Assembly (NCBI RefSeq): GCF_023161665.1 | Contig: NZ_JALNTW010000003.1 | Span: forward strand, 1-64,000 | Source of the DNA: Shewanella sp. 1CM18E | Lineage (GTDB): Bacteria; Pseudomonadota; Gammaproteobacteria; Enterobacterales; Shewanellaceae | Length of the DNA: 64,000 bases | Reading direction: 5' to 3' | In this document: positions 56,412-64,000 of the stretch, piece by piece | How the letters are laid out: each line of letters starts with the position of its first letter | How positions within the stretch are numbered: the stretch's first letter is position 1 | Notes under the pieces: generated by a model | The model's database searches: none | What the model saw: only the letters and a program-made list of their open reading frames with translations | What the model was told of the DNA's origin: nothing | Made by a program: the position numbers and the translations under genes

Positions 56412-58208
56412 ATGTTGTTAAAAGAGCTTTCATCACTCGCTTCACCGCTTTCTGCTGGTCAAGTGGACAAGTTAAAGCAGCTCACTGCAGAGCTGAGTGC
56501 CGTTCAACTTGCTTGGGTTAGCGGCTATCTTGCTGCAACGTCTGAACAAGGTGCGGCAGGTGTACCTCAAGTTGCGGGAAGCAACGAGGCGGGTACTGAA
56601 CAAGTTATTACGATTCTTTATGGCAGCCAAACGGGTAATGGCCGTGGTGTCGCAACTGAGCTTGCTGAAAAAGCACAAGCGCAGGGTTATGCGGTAAACC
56701 TGACTTCGATGGGAGATTACAAGACCCGCCAATTGAAGCAAGAAAGCTTATTGCTATTAGTGGTGAGTACTCATGGTGAAGGTGAAGCGCCGGATGATGC
56801 CATTGAACTGCACAAATTCTTAAGCTCTAAACGGGCCCCTAAACTGGATAACTTAAATTATTCTGTGTTGGCACTAGGTGATTCAAGTTATGAGTTTTTC
56901 TGCCAAACAGGTAAAGACTTTGACTCTCGCTTAAGCGCGTTAGGTGCCAAAGCGATTGCGCCAATTGTTGAATGTGATGTTGATTATCAAGAGCAAGCGG
57001 ATCAGTGGCAAGCTGATGTACTAGAGGCGGTTAAGCCACTTGTTCAAAGCGCGGGTGCCAGCGTGGTGTCTATTGCTAGCAGCCAAGCGGCAACATCAAG
57101 TTTTACTAAGCAAAAACCCTATACAGCCGAGTTGTTAGTGAGCCAAAAACTAACGGGTCGAGATTCTGACCGTGATGTACGCCACGTGGAAATTGAGCTA
57201 GGTGAATCAGGCATTAATTACCAAGCGGGTGATGCATTAGGCGTGTGGTTTACCAACTCAGAAGCCTTAGTGTCAGAGCTTATCAGTGCGTTATCTCTTG
57301 ATGAAAACGAGCAAGTCACTGTGGCGAAAGAGTCATTTAGCTTGCGTGATGCGTTAACCAATAAAAAAGAGCTAACCCAGCTTTATCCTGGTTTGGTTAG
57401 TGGTTGGGCTGAGCTTAGTCAAAACGCAGAACTATTAAGTTTAAGTGCTGATAAGGCATTGACTCGCGAGTTTGTGAATAACCATCAAGTTGCTGATCTA
57501 GTGCGTTTATACCCTGCAAAAGCAACGGCTGAGCAGTTTGTTGGCTTACTTCGTGGCATTACCCCAAGACTTTACTCAATTGCATCGAGCCAGTCAGAAG
57601 TTGAATCAGAAGTGCACTTAACTGTGGCCTTAGTTGAAGATGAACGTGACGGCGTAACTCGCTTTGGCGGCGCATCGCAGTTCCTTGCGAGCGCTGAAGA
57701 AGGTCAAGCAGTGCAAGTGTATGTTGAGCCAAATAATCACTTCCGTTTACCAGAAAATCCAGACACGCCGGTGATCATGGTTGGTCCGGGTACCGGTGTT
57801 GCGCCATTTAGAGCCTTTATGCAAGAGCGTGCAGCGCAAGGTGTTGAAGGTAAAGCGTGGCTATTTTTTGGTAACCCACATTTTGAACAAGACTTCCTGT
57901 ATCAAACGGAGTGGCAACAATATCTGCAAAGCGGTGAGCTATCACGTATCGACTTAGCATTCTCTCGTGATCAAGAACACAAGGTTTATGTACAGCACAA
58001 GATTGCTGAGCAAGGTGAGCAATTGTGGCAGTGGCTAGAAGACGGCGCGCATTTCTATATTTGTGGTGACGCAGAGCGCATGGCTAAAGATGTACACCAA
58101 GCTCTGCTAGATGTGGCGGTTAAGTTTGGTAATAAAACGCCTGAGCAAGCAGAGCAATATTTAGAAGAGTTAAGAGCCGCTAAACGTTACCAAAAAGACG
58201 TTTATTAA
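56412..58208 (+). CDS. cysJ: Sulfite reductase flavoprotein alpha subunit
   Basis: 598 residues; transfers electrons from NADPH through FAD and FMN to CysI. A flavodoxin domain (about 65-205, YGSQTGNGRGVATEL) precedes the ferredoxin-NADP reductase-like half, with RLYSIASSQ (FAD), VGPGTGVAPFRAF (NADPH) and the C-terminal aromatic end RYQKDVY. The length equals the E. coli protein to within a residue. First gene of cysJIH, cytoplasmic, for assimilatory sulfate reduction. Confidence 0.97.
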   Translation: MLLKELSSLASPLSAGQVDKLKQLTAELSAVQLAWVSGYLAATSEQGAAGVPQVAGSNEAGTEQVITILYGSQTGNGRGVATELAEKAQAQGYAVNLTSMGDYKTRQLKQESLLLLVVSTHGEGEAPDDAIELHKFLSSKRAPKLDNLNYSVLALGDSSYEFFCQTGKDFDSRLSALGAKAIAPIVECDVDYQEQADQWQADVLEAVKPLVQSAGASVVSIASSQAATSSFTKQKPYTAELLVSQKLTGRDSDRDVRHVEIELGESGINYQAGDALGVWFTNSEALVSELISALSLDENEQVTVAKESFSLRDALTNKKELTQLYPGLVSGWAELSQNAELLSLSADKALTREFVNNHQVADLVRLYPAKATAEQFVGLLRGITPRLYSIASSQSEVESEVHLTVALVEDERDGVTRFGGASQFLASAEEGQAVQVYVEPNNHFRLPENPDTPVIMVGPGTGVAPFRAFMQERAAQGVEGKAWLFFGNPHFEQDFLYQTEWQQYLQSGELSRIDLAFSRDQEHKVYVQHKIAEQGEQLWQWLEDGAHFYICGDAERMAKDVHQALLDVAVKFGNKTPEQAEQYLEELRAAKRYQKDVY

Positions 58209-58295
58209 GGCCAGCTTGTAGCTGAAGCGTAATGATGAGTGACGCCATGCTAAAGCGGGCGCAAAACAAAAAGAATTTTAAGAGAGTACCTTGCT

Positions 58296-59993
58296 ATGAG
58301 TGAGCAAAAGTTAGCAGTAAACGAATATTTAAAAACCGATAGTGATTACCTGCGCGGCACAATTCAAGAAGGCTTAGATACTGCAGTGACGGGTGCTTTT
58401 AGTGAAGGCGATCAGCAGTTAATTAAGTTCCACGGTTTTTATCAGCAAGATGACCGCGATTTACGTAATGAACGTAAAGAGCAAAAACTAGAGCCATTAT
58501 ATAGCTTCATGTTGCGTGCCCGTGTTGCTGGTGGCGTATGTTCGCCAGAGCAGTGGTTAGCAGTTGATAAAATTGCCTCAAACCTTACTAGCTCAAACAG
58601 TATTCGTTTAACCACCCGTCAAACGTTTCAGTACCATGGCATTCCAAAGCGTAACCTAAAAACCATTATTCAAGATCTTGACCGTGAAGCACTGGATTCA
58701 ATTGCCGCATGTGGTGACGTTAACCGTAACGTAATGTGTAACCCAAATCCGGTTGAATCTAAGCTACATCAGCAGGCTTACGCTTACGCAAAGCAGCTGT
58801 CAGACAATATGCTGCCGCACACAAAAGCCTACGCAGAGATCTGGCTAGATGATGAAAAGTTGGTGACTACCGAAGGTGAAGAAGTTGAGCCGGTATATGG
58901 TAAAACTTACCTGCCACGTAAATTTAAGATGGCCGTTGCTGTGCCGCCAGATAACGATGTAGACGTTTACACTAATGACCTTGGTTTTGTTGCTGTCGCT
59001 GACGGTGATGAGTTAATTGGTTTTAACATGGTTGCTGGTGGCGGCATGGGCTCAACCCACGGTGAGGTGGCTACCTTCCCGCGTTTAGCCGATGATTTTG
59101 GTTATATAAAAGCCGAAGATACTCTTAAATTTGCTGAAGCCGTTATGACCATTCAGCGTGACTGGGGTAATCGTGAAAACCGTAAACTGTCGCGCTTAAA
59201 GTACACCATAGTTAAACATGGTTTTGATAAGTTTAAAGCGGAAGTAGAAGCTCGCACAGGGATCAAGTTTGAGCCTAAGCGTGATGTGGTGATCGGCGAT
59301 CGTGGTGATCGTTATGGTTGGAAGCAAGGTGTCGATGATAACTGGCACTTAACCTTATTTATTGAAGGTGGCCGGGTTAAAGATTTACCGGGTCAACCAT
59401 TGCAAACGGGTTTACGAGAAATAGCCAAGATCCATAAAGGTGATTTCCGTATGACCTCCAACCAAAACATCATTATTGCAGGCGTCCCCGCTGCCGATAA
59501 AGAACAAGTTGAAGCATTAGCAAGACAACATGGGCTAATGGGTAAGCTTATTACTGAAACTCGTGGTCACTCAATTGCCTGTGTTGCACTGCCGACTTGT
59601 GCTTTAGCAATGGCTGAAGCTGAGCGTTATTTCCCGGACTTTTTAACTAAAGTTGAAGCGCTACAAGATAAGCATGGTTTCTTAGACCAAGGCATTGTTA
59701 TTCGCATGACGGGTTGCCCTAATGGCTGTGCACGTCCATTTGCTGCCGAAATTGGTCTAGTAGGTAAGGCGCCTGGTCGCTATAACCTGTATTTAGGCGC
59801 GAGTTTTGAAGGTACACGTTTGAATAAACTGTACCGTGAGAATATCCAAGAAGCGGAGATCCTTGCGGAACTAGATGCCCTGTTTGCGCTATATGTTAAA
59901 GAGCGTGAAAGTGGCGAAACTTTTGGTAATTACACTGTGCGTAGCGGTGTGGTTACGGCAGTCATTGATGCTGCTAAGGACTTTCATGGCTAA
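58296..59993 (+). CDS. cysI: Sulfite reductase hemoprotein beta subunit
   Basis: 565 residues. Reduces sulfite to sulfide using a coupled 4Fe-4S cluster and siroheme. Cluster cysteines are in [19 protein letters not shown] (C-x5-C) and [10 protein letters not shown] (C-x3-C). The N-terminal half contains [13 protein letters not shown], a sulfite/siroheme-binding stretch. It lies 87 bp after cysJ and overlaps cysH at its stop codon. Confidence 0.97.
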   Translation: MSEQKLAVNEYLKTDSDYLRGTIQEGLDTAVTGAFSEGDQQLIKFHGFYQQDDRDLRNERKEQKLEPLYSFMLRARVAGGVCSPEQWLAVDKIASNLTSSNSIRLTTRQTFQYHGIPKRNLKTIIQDLDREALDSIAACGDVNRNVMCNPNPVESKLHQQAYAYAKQLSDNMLPHTKAYAEIWLDDEKLVTTEGEEVEPVYGKTYLPRKFKMAVAVPPDNDVDVYTNDLGFVAVADGDELIGFNMVAGGGMGSTHGEVATFPRLADDFGYIKAEDTLKFAEAVMTIQRDWGNRENRKLSRLKYTIVKHGFDKFKAEVEARTGIKFEPKRDVVIGDRGDRYGWKQGVDDNWHLTLFIEGGRVKDLPGQPLQTGLREIAKIHKGDFRMTSNQNIIIAGVPAADKEQVEALARQHGLMGKLITETRGHSIACVALPTCALAMAEAERYFPDFLTKVEALQDKHGFLDQGIVIRMTGCPNGCARPFAAEIGLVGKAPGRYNLYLGASFEGTRLNKLYRENIQEAEILAELDALFALYVKERESGETFGNYTVRSGVVTAVIDAAKDFHG

Positions 59994-60771
59994 CTTTGAA
60001 TCCACAGTTAACGCTGAGCCAGCAGAAACTGTGATTAGCGCTGATGAGCTGCAAGCCTTACTCAGTGCACCTAAAGTTGAGCAACAAGCTGAACTTGCTC
60101 GGGTTAACGTTTTTTTAGCAGCGTTGACCCCAGTACAGCGAGTGAAGTGGGCGTTGCAATATTTACCGGGTAATCATGCGTTATCGTCAAGCTTTGGTAT
60201 TCAAGCTGCAGTGATGCTGCATATGGTGAGTACTGAAAAAGCTGATATCCCGGTATTGCTAACCGATACAGGTTACTTGTTCAGTGAAACTTATCAGTTT
60301 ATTGATGAGCTTACCGAGCGACTCAGTTTAAACCTTAAAGTGTATGCTTCACCTTTTAGTGCAGCTTGGCAAGAAGCGCGTTTTGGCAAGCTATGGGAGC
60401 AAGATATTGATGGGTTAGATAAATACAACCAAATCAATAAAGTTGAGCCGATGCAGCGAGCTTTAAAGGAGCAAGCTGTAGGCACTTGGTTTGCAGGGTT
60501 GAGACGTTCGCAGTCGAGTACCCGTGAAGATTTACCGGTATTAGCTATCCATGGTCAGCGTTATAAAATTCTGCCGATTATTGATTGGAGTAATAAGCAG
60601 GTACACGAATACTTAACTCAATTTGAGTTGCCGTATCATCCGTTATGGGATCAAGGTTACGTGTCGGTTGGCGATACCCATTCAAGCAAGCCGCTTGAGT
60701 TAGGTATGAGTGAAGAAGAGACCCGTTTCAACGGTTTAAAGCGTGAATGTGGTTTGCACTTTGATATTTAG
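59986..60771 (+). CDS. cysH: PAPS reductase
   Basis: 261 residues from the ATG at 59986, which overlaps the cysI stop and has AAGGA five bases upstream; the longer open frame starting at 59875 is inside cysI. Reduces 3'-phosphoadenylyl sulfate to sulfite with thioredoxin. The N-terminal [13 protein letters not shown] forms the nucleotide loop, and the catalytic cysteine is in the C-terminal [10 protein letters not shown]. No CC pairs for an iron-sulfur cluster are visible, so it is the PAPS-type enzyme. Last gene of cysJIH. Confidence 0.96.
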   Translation: MANFESTVNAEPAETVISADELQALLSAPKVEQQAELARVNVFLAALTPVQRVKWALQYLPGNHALSSSFGIQAAVMLHMVSTEKADIPVLLTDTGYLFSETYQFIDELTERLSLNLKVYASPFSAAWQEARFGKLWEQDIDGLDKYNQINKVEPMQRALKEQAVGTWFAGLRRSQSSTREDLPVLAIHGQRYKILPIIDWSNKQVHEYLTQFELPYHPLWDQGYVSVGDTHSSKPLELGMSEEETRFNGLKRECGLHFDI

Positions 60772-60819
60772 CGAAAGCTTACTCAGTTCTTCTATGATGT
60801 AGAAAAGCCAACTCAGTAA

Positions 60820-60867
60820 GGCTTAAGTAGTACCAATATGCTACTTAAGTCGATTTGCTTTTTAATC
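60820..60867 (+). terminator. cysJIH terminator
   Basis: CTTAAGTAG pairs with CTACTTAAG (10-nt loop); one G-U and one G-C pair extend the stem to 11 bp. TCGATTTGCTTTTT follows. Confidence 0.7.
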
Positions 60868-61015
60868 TTTAAGCGTGTTTCTTGCCTCTTAAGTTGTTTT
60901 GTAAGTTTTTGTAATTAAATAAATTTAGTTCTTAAGTATTAATCTTTGTTTATTTTTGTACATTATTACTCACAAGGTTATGCACAGACGTTTTTTTTAG
61001 GCTATAGTTCAAAGT

Positions 61016-61290
61016 TCCCGTAGATGGTTTTAGGAAACTGTTCTGTATCAGGTCTAAATAGACTCAGTGATTTTTAGTCTTCCCCTGATTAAGTCGCACA
61101 AGCTTAATCAGCTAGAAATTACAGGCAGAGCTGTCAGTATCGAATAAACCAAGTTCGATTGTAAACGTCACATTTTGGCAGTAAACAGACGTTAGAATCG
61201 AACATATTGATTGGCTTGCTGGCGCTAGCTTATCAAGCAAACTATCCCCAGGTAACTCGCAGTTGCAGAGTTACCTGGGGTTTTGTTTTA
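61016..61290 (+). ncRNA. Candidate structured small RNA
   Basis: No ORF occupies this stretch. It holds a run of hairpins: GTCT-AAAT-AGAC (61052-61063), CTGATTAAG / CTTAATCAG (61085-61111), ATCGAA / TTCGAT (61139-61159), AACGTC / GACGTT (61164-61193), GCTTG / CAAGC (61214-61238), then a perfect 13-bp terminator CCCCAGGTAACTC / GAGTTACCTGGGG (61246-61280) followed by TTTTGTTTTA. A TATAGT hexamer at about 61003-61008 is a possible -10. It does not resemble 6S, Spot 42, GcvB, tmRNA or CsrB as I recall them. The 5' end is approximate. Confidence 0.55.
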
Positions 61291-61553
61291 TAGCGCTGCT
61301 ACTTTCCTCACTGTGAGTTTGTATATCTCCCCCGCTGTTACTCTCCTTCTATAGCATTAGCTGGTGTTTACCCGCTCCCTCGTGCTAACGACTATGTATG
61401 CTAGGTGCTTTATATTGGCTCTGTGTAGATACTGAAAAGCTAAATGTGCTTTTGCTTAAGTTGGTAATAAGTAGGAATAATGTTGTAGTATTGCAGCGCT
61501 AATGGCTTGTTTTTATTTTTACTGGATTAATTGAATTATAAATGGAGTTTTGA
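61291..61553. other. Non-coding leader of the following exported-protein gene
   Basis: About 260 bases with no ORF, no repeat and no clear promoter. ATGGAGTTTTGA precedes the next start, with GGAG as the ribosome-binding site. The 60868-61015 stretch on the other side of the candidate RNA is AT-rich and equally featureless. Confidence 0.4.
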
Positions 61554-63278
61554 ATGAATAAGATGCTTATCGCGGCAGCAGTTGTTGCTGCAGGTGCTGG
61601 TGGATATTGGTATAGCCAGCAATCGGCACCACTGTCGACAAGCGATGACGTAGTCCTTAGCTACGTACCGGCTGATACCCCTATATTTTCCGCTCAATTA
61701 CAGCCATTTCCTATTAAGTCTTATATCAATTCTCTATCAGAAGCTTATCGACAGTACCCAGCAGGTGCGTTTAGCGAGCTGGAAAATGAACCAGATGAGC
61801 GGGCGCAGTTTTTTGTTAGCTTACTAAAATCATACGCAGACTCGATGCAAGACGGCGATACTTTCATTAAAACCTTTGGTCTTGCTGAAGATATTCGCAG
61901 CTACTTTTATACCCTTGGCGCTATGCCAGTGCTTAAAATCGAGGTTGAAAATGCAGATGCAATTTGGGCATTACTAGATAAAGCAGAAGCTGAAAGTGGC
62001 TTAGCTCATACCCCGGCTAATTTAAAAGGTGTGGATTACCGCAGTTATCAGCTTACAGATCCTGAAGATCGGGAGCAGATTAGTTTAGTATTTGCAGTAC
62101 ATGATGGCATGTTTACTACCACATTAAGCACCTCGTTTATTGATGCTAGTGTGCTTGAAAATGCACTTGGGGTGACCCCGGTGGATAACTCGATTGTTGA
62201 TGCCAATATTATTGAAGGCATCATCAAAAAACATGGTTTCACTAACGATGGTGTTACCTACATTAATCATCAAGAGATCGTGACTGGATTAACTAGCACC
62301 GACGGTAACCAACTGGCGGGTCAATTATCAAAGCTTTATGGCATCATGGGTGAAGATCCTATTCAAGATTTAAAGTCGCCAGCATGTAGTTCGGAGCTTG
62401 CTGCAATTGCTAACAATTGGCCGCGTACCGTTGCTGGTTATGATGAGCTAAACGTTACAGAAAACAGCAGCTCGTTTGGCTTTAGAACGGTAATTGAAGG
62501 TGAAAACAAACTGCTACTTGATGCTTATCAAAAGCTACGCGGCTTCCTACCTGCTTACACTCAAGATGTAGATAATAGTGTGTTTAACATTGGCTTAGGC
62601 ATTGATGTGACTCAAATGGTGCCATCTTTAACTGCTATTTGGGACGATATGCTTACGCCTGAATATCAGTGTGCTGCGCTAGCTTCAATGCAAATGCAGA
62701 TGAGCCAGCAAAGCCCGGCAATGCTAGGTATGTTTACCGGTATGGCGAATGGCGTTAAAGGCGTAGGTGTCTCGCTCATTGATTATAAAATTAGTGATGA
62801 TGTCAATTCCCCTCAGCTAGAAAGCTTAGATGCAGTCGTGAGCTTATCTGCTGATAATCCTGCCATGCTATTTAATATGGCGAAGTCTTTTGTACCAGAA
62901 ATGGCTAGCATTCAATTGTCAGAAAACGGTGATGCGATTGATTTAAAAACCATACTGCCTATTCCGCCTGAAATGAATATTTCACCTAAGTTGGCGTTAA
63001 AAGGTAAGCACTTGGTGTTGTTTTCGGGTGATAAAGGCGCTGCAATTGCTGACAGCCTAGCCAGTGAGCAACTGGTTAATAATGGCATGATGGTGGTTTC
63101 AGCTGATTACATGAAAATGTTCGATCCACTGTTAACTTTTATCGAGATGACAGGTGAGCCAATTCCTGAAGAGCTAGAAGCGATGCAGAATTATGATATT
63201 CGCACCAAGTTCACTGTCGATGTTGCTCCAGAAGGCTTTGAAATCGACACCCATATGAATTCACGTTCATCTAAGTAA
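61554..63278 (+). CDS. Exported protein of unknown function (DUF3352-like)
   Basis: 574 residues with an N-terminal hydrophobic segment (MLIAAAVVAAGAGGYWYSQQ) that is a signal or membrane anchor. The mature part starts with DDVVLSYVPADTPIFSAQLQ, the opening seen in DUF3352-type proteins, and is made of repeated alpha/beta segments without catalytic motifs. Two cysteines near 278 and 376 could form a disulfide. Homologues of similar size are recalled in Shewanella and Vibrio without assigned function. Monocistronic. Confidence 0.75.
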   Translation: MNKMLIAAAVVAAGAGGYWYSQQSAPLSTSDDVVLSYVPADTPIFSAQLQPFPIKSYINSLSEAYRQYPAGAFSELENEPDERAQFFVSLLKSYADSMQDGDTFIKTFGLAEDIRSYFYTLGAMPVLKIEVENADAIWALLDKAEAESGLAHTPANLKGVDYRSYQLTDPEDREQISLVFAVHDGMFTTTLSTSFIDASVLENALGVTPVDNSIVDANIIEGIIKKHGFTNDGVTYINHQEIVTGLTSTDGNQLAGQLSKLYGIMGEDPIQDLKSPACSSELAAIANNWPRTVAGYDELNVTENSSSFGFRTVIEGENKLLLDAYQKLRGFLPAYTQDVDNSVFNIGLGIDVTQMVPSLTAIWDDMLTPEYQCAALASMQMQMSQQSPAMLGMFTGMANGVKGVGVSLIDYKISDDVNSPQLESLDAVVSLSADNPAMLFNMAKSFVPEMASIQLSENGDAIDLKTILPIPPEMNISPKLALKGKHLVLFSGDKGAAIADSLASEQLVNNGMMVVSADYMKMFDPLLTFIEMTGEPIPEELEAMQNYDIRTKFTVDVAPEGFEIDTHMNSRSSK

Positions 63279-63303
63279 AAAGCTTATGCCATAATAGCTT
63301 ACT

Positions 63304-63337
63304 CGCCAGCCTAAAGAGGCTGGCGTTTTATATTTTA
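63304..63337 (+). terminator. Terminator of the exported-protein gene
   Basis: Perfect 9-bp stem CGCCAGCCT / AGGCTGGCG with loop AAAG, followed by TTTTATATTTTA. Confidence 0.85.
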
Positions 63338-63362
63338 AGCAGAGTGATTGGTTGGAGCATCG

Positions 63363-63788
63363 ATGGTGGCACAAGTAGTAAGTGGTTTATTTTTAAAAGC
63401 CAATGAAGTGAGAGTAGTGAGCTTGTCTGGCAGCCGCAGCGAGCACCAAGTTATAGCACCTAAAGTGAATAAATTCAGTTTGCTTAAAAACCCGCAGCAG
63501 GCTGATGTAAAACAGTTTATAGCTCAGCTACAAACTTATTTGGCTGAACATAATGTTGAAAAAGTGGTGTTGAACCGACGAGCAACGACTGGGCAAGGTG
63601 CTGGTGGTGCTGGGACGTTTTTAATGGAAGGGGCGATCTTAGCAAGTATTGATATTGCAGTAGAGTTTGTTCACCCAGCAACCCTTAGAGCCACAGATAA
63701 ACGCTGTGGTGCACTAAAACCTGCTAAACCTACGACGGTTGATTTAGGAAAAGCCTATGATTTAGCATTTGAGGCTTTAGTGGATTAG
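63363..63788 (+). CDS. DUF3010 family protein
   Basis: About 141 residues from the ATG at 63363 (GGAG five bases upstream); the open frame extends to a TTG at 63348. The sequence follows the DUF3010 pattern: VSGLFLKANEVRVVSLSG at the start, VEKVVLNRRATTGQGAGGAG in the middle. The family looks RNase H-like in topology, but function is unknown. Cytoplasmic. Confidence 0.8.
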   Translation: MVAQVVSGLFLKANEVRVVSLSGSRSEHQVIAPKVNKFSLLKNPQQADVKQFIAQLQTYLAEHNVEKVVLNRRATTGQGAGGAGTFLMEGAILASIDIAVEFVHPATLRATDKRCGALKPAKPTTVDLGKAYDLAFEALVD

Positions 63789-63920
63789 TATCGACAAGTA
63801 AAAATGATCTTTTGTCGGCGACCTGCGTATCACAAGTTAACTAACGATTTACGCTGGCATCGCTTACTGATGAGCTTAGCTAAGTAAACGGAACTATTTA
63901 AAAGGGATAGGTAGATAACC

Positions 63921-64000
63921 ATGATTAAACTGCTTTCAAAACTGACACTAACTGCACTTTTTTGTCTGTCTTTTACGGCTCAAGCAACTGATTTAAAAGT
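63921..64000 (+). CDS. Start of an exported protein gene, cut by the window
   Basis: ATG at 63921 opens a frame that runs off the window. The 26 visible codons encode a signal peptide (MIKLLSKLTLTALFCLSFTA, cleavage near AQA-TD). The product is periplasmic or secreted; nothing more can be said. Confidence 0.6.
   Translation, partial: MIKLLSKLTLTALFCLSFTAQATDLK

Overview
The window looks like a chromosomal segment of a marine gammaproteobacterium, most likely Shewanella or a close relative. The gene set and order support this: a 1064-residue PutA without a DNA-binding domain, a PiT/DUF47 pair, glnE, hldE, norR-norV-norW, dsdC-dsdX-dsdA, a three-subunit pnt transhydrogenase and cysJIH. Coding density is high and almost every transcription unit ends in an intrinsic terminator. 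I see no tRNA, rRNA, CRISPR array or recognisable transposase. The species call is inference from gene content.

Layout. 0.1-4 kb: two tandem paralogous chemoreceptors (-). 4.2-7.4 kb: putA (-). 7.9-10.6 kb: SH3/anchor protein and the pit-DUF47 phosphate pair (-). 10.8-12.3 kb: CYTH-CHAD triphosphatase (+). 12.4-19.4 kb: a minus-strand cluster made of a potassium channel, a small putative DNA-binding protein, DUF2491, PspA/IM30, DUF2170, a membrane spermidine-synthase-like enzyme, DUF350 and a lipoprotein. 19.7-22.6 kb: glnE. 22.9-24.2 kb: two orphan proteins, one DUF4347-like. 24.5-28.9 kb: nitric oxide detoxification (norR, norV, norW) with a sigma-54 promoter. 29.1-31.1 kb: small uncharacterised proteins. 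31.7-34.3 kb: OprB-like porin and M19 dipeptidase homologue. 34.3-35.4 kb: LRR protein and a small protein. 35.5-39.4 kb: D-serine catabolism. 39.5-42.5 kb: a pair of M16 peptidases. 43.1-45.4 kb: an AT-rich accessory patch with two orphan genes between arrays of mini-hairpins. 45.4-48.9 kb: lpxL, hldE and a secreted zincin. 49-51.6 kb: TetR regulator and a zinc-ribbon/rhomboid fusion. 51.6-53 kb: MipA/OmpV barrel. 53.2-56.1 kb: pntAA-pntAB-pntB. 56.4-60.8 kb: cysJIH. 61-61.3 kb: candidate structured sRNA. 61.5-64 kb: an exported protein, DUF3010 and the start of another exported protein.

Systems. The 12.4-19.4 kb cluster resembles the enterobacterial yjfI-J-K-L neighbourhood and looks like a membrane-stress or polyamine-linked system. 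Its DUF2170-PspA-DUF2491 unit has a good sigma-70 promoter bracketed by two copies of the 13-bp palindrome GACATAATATGTC, with a third copy just upstream of glnE. NorR-like sites lie before both norR and norV, suggesting autoregulation plus NO-induced, sigma-54-dependent norVW expression. A 10-bp direct repeat resembling a PHO box lies between the phosphate transporter pair and the triphosphatase gene.

Most novel-looking items: the palindrome regulon and its cluster; the hairpin-array element with shared inverted 16-mers around two AT-rich genes; and the roughly 270-nt multi-hairpin transcript candidate after cysH.
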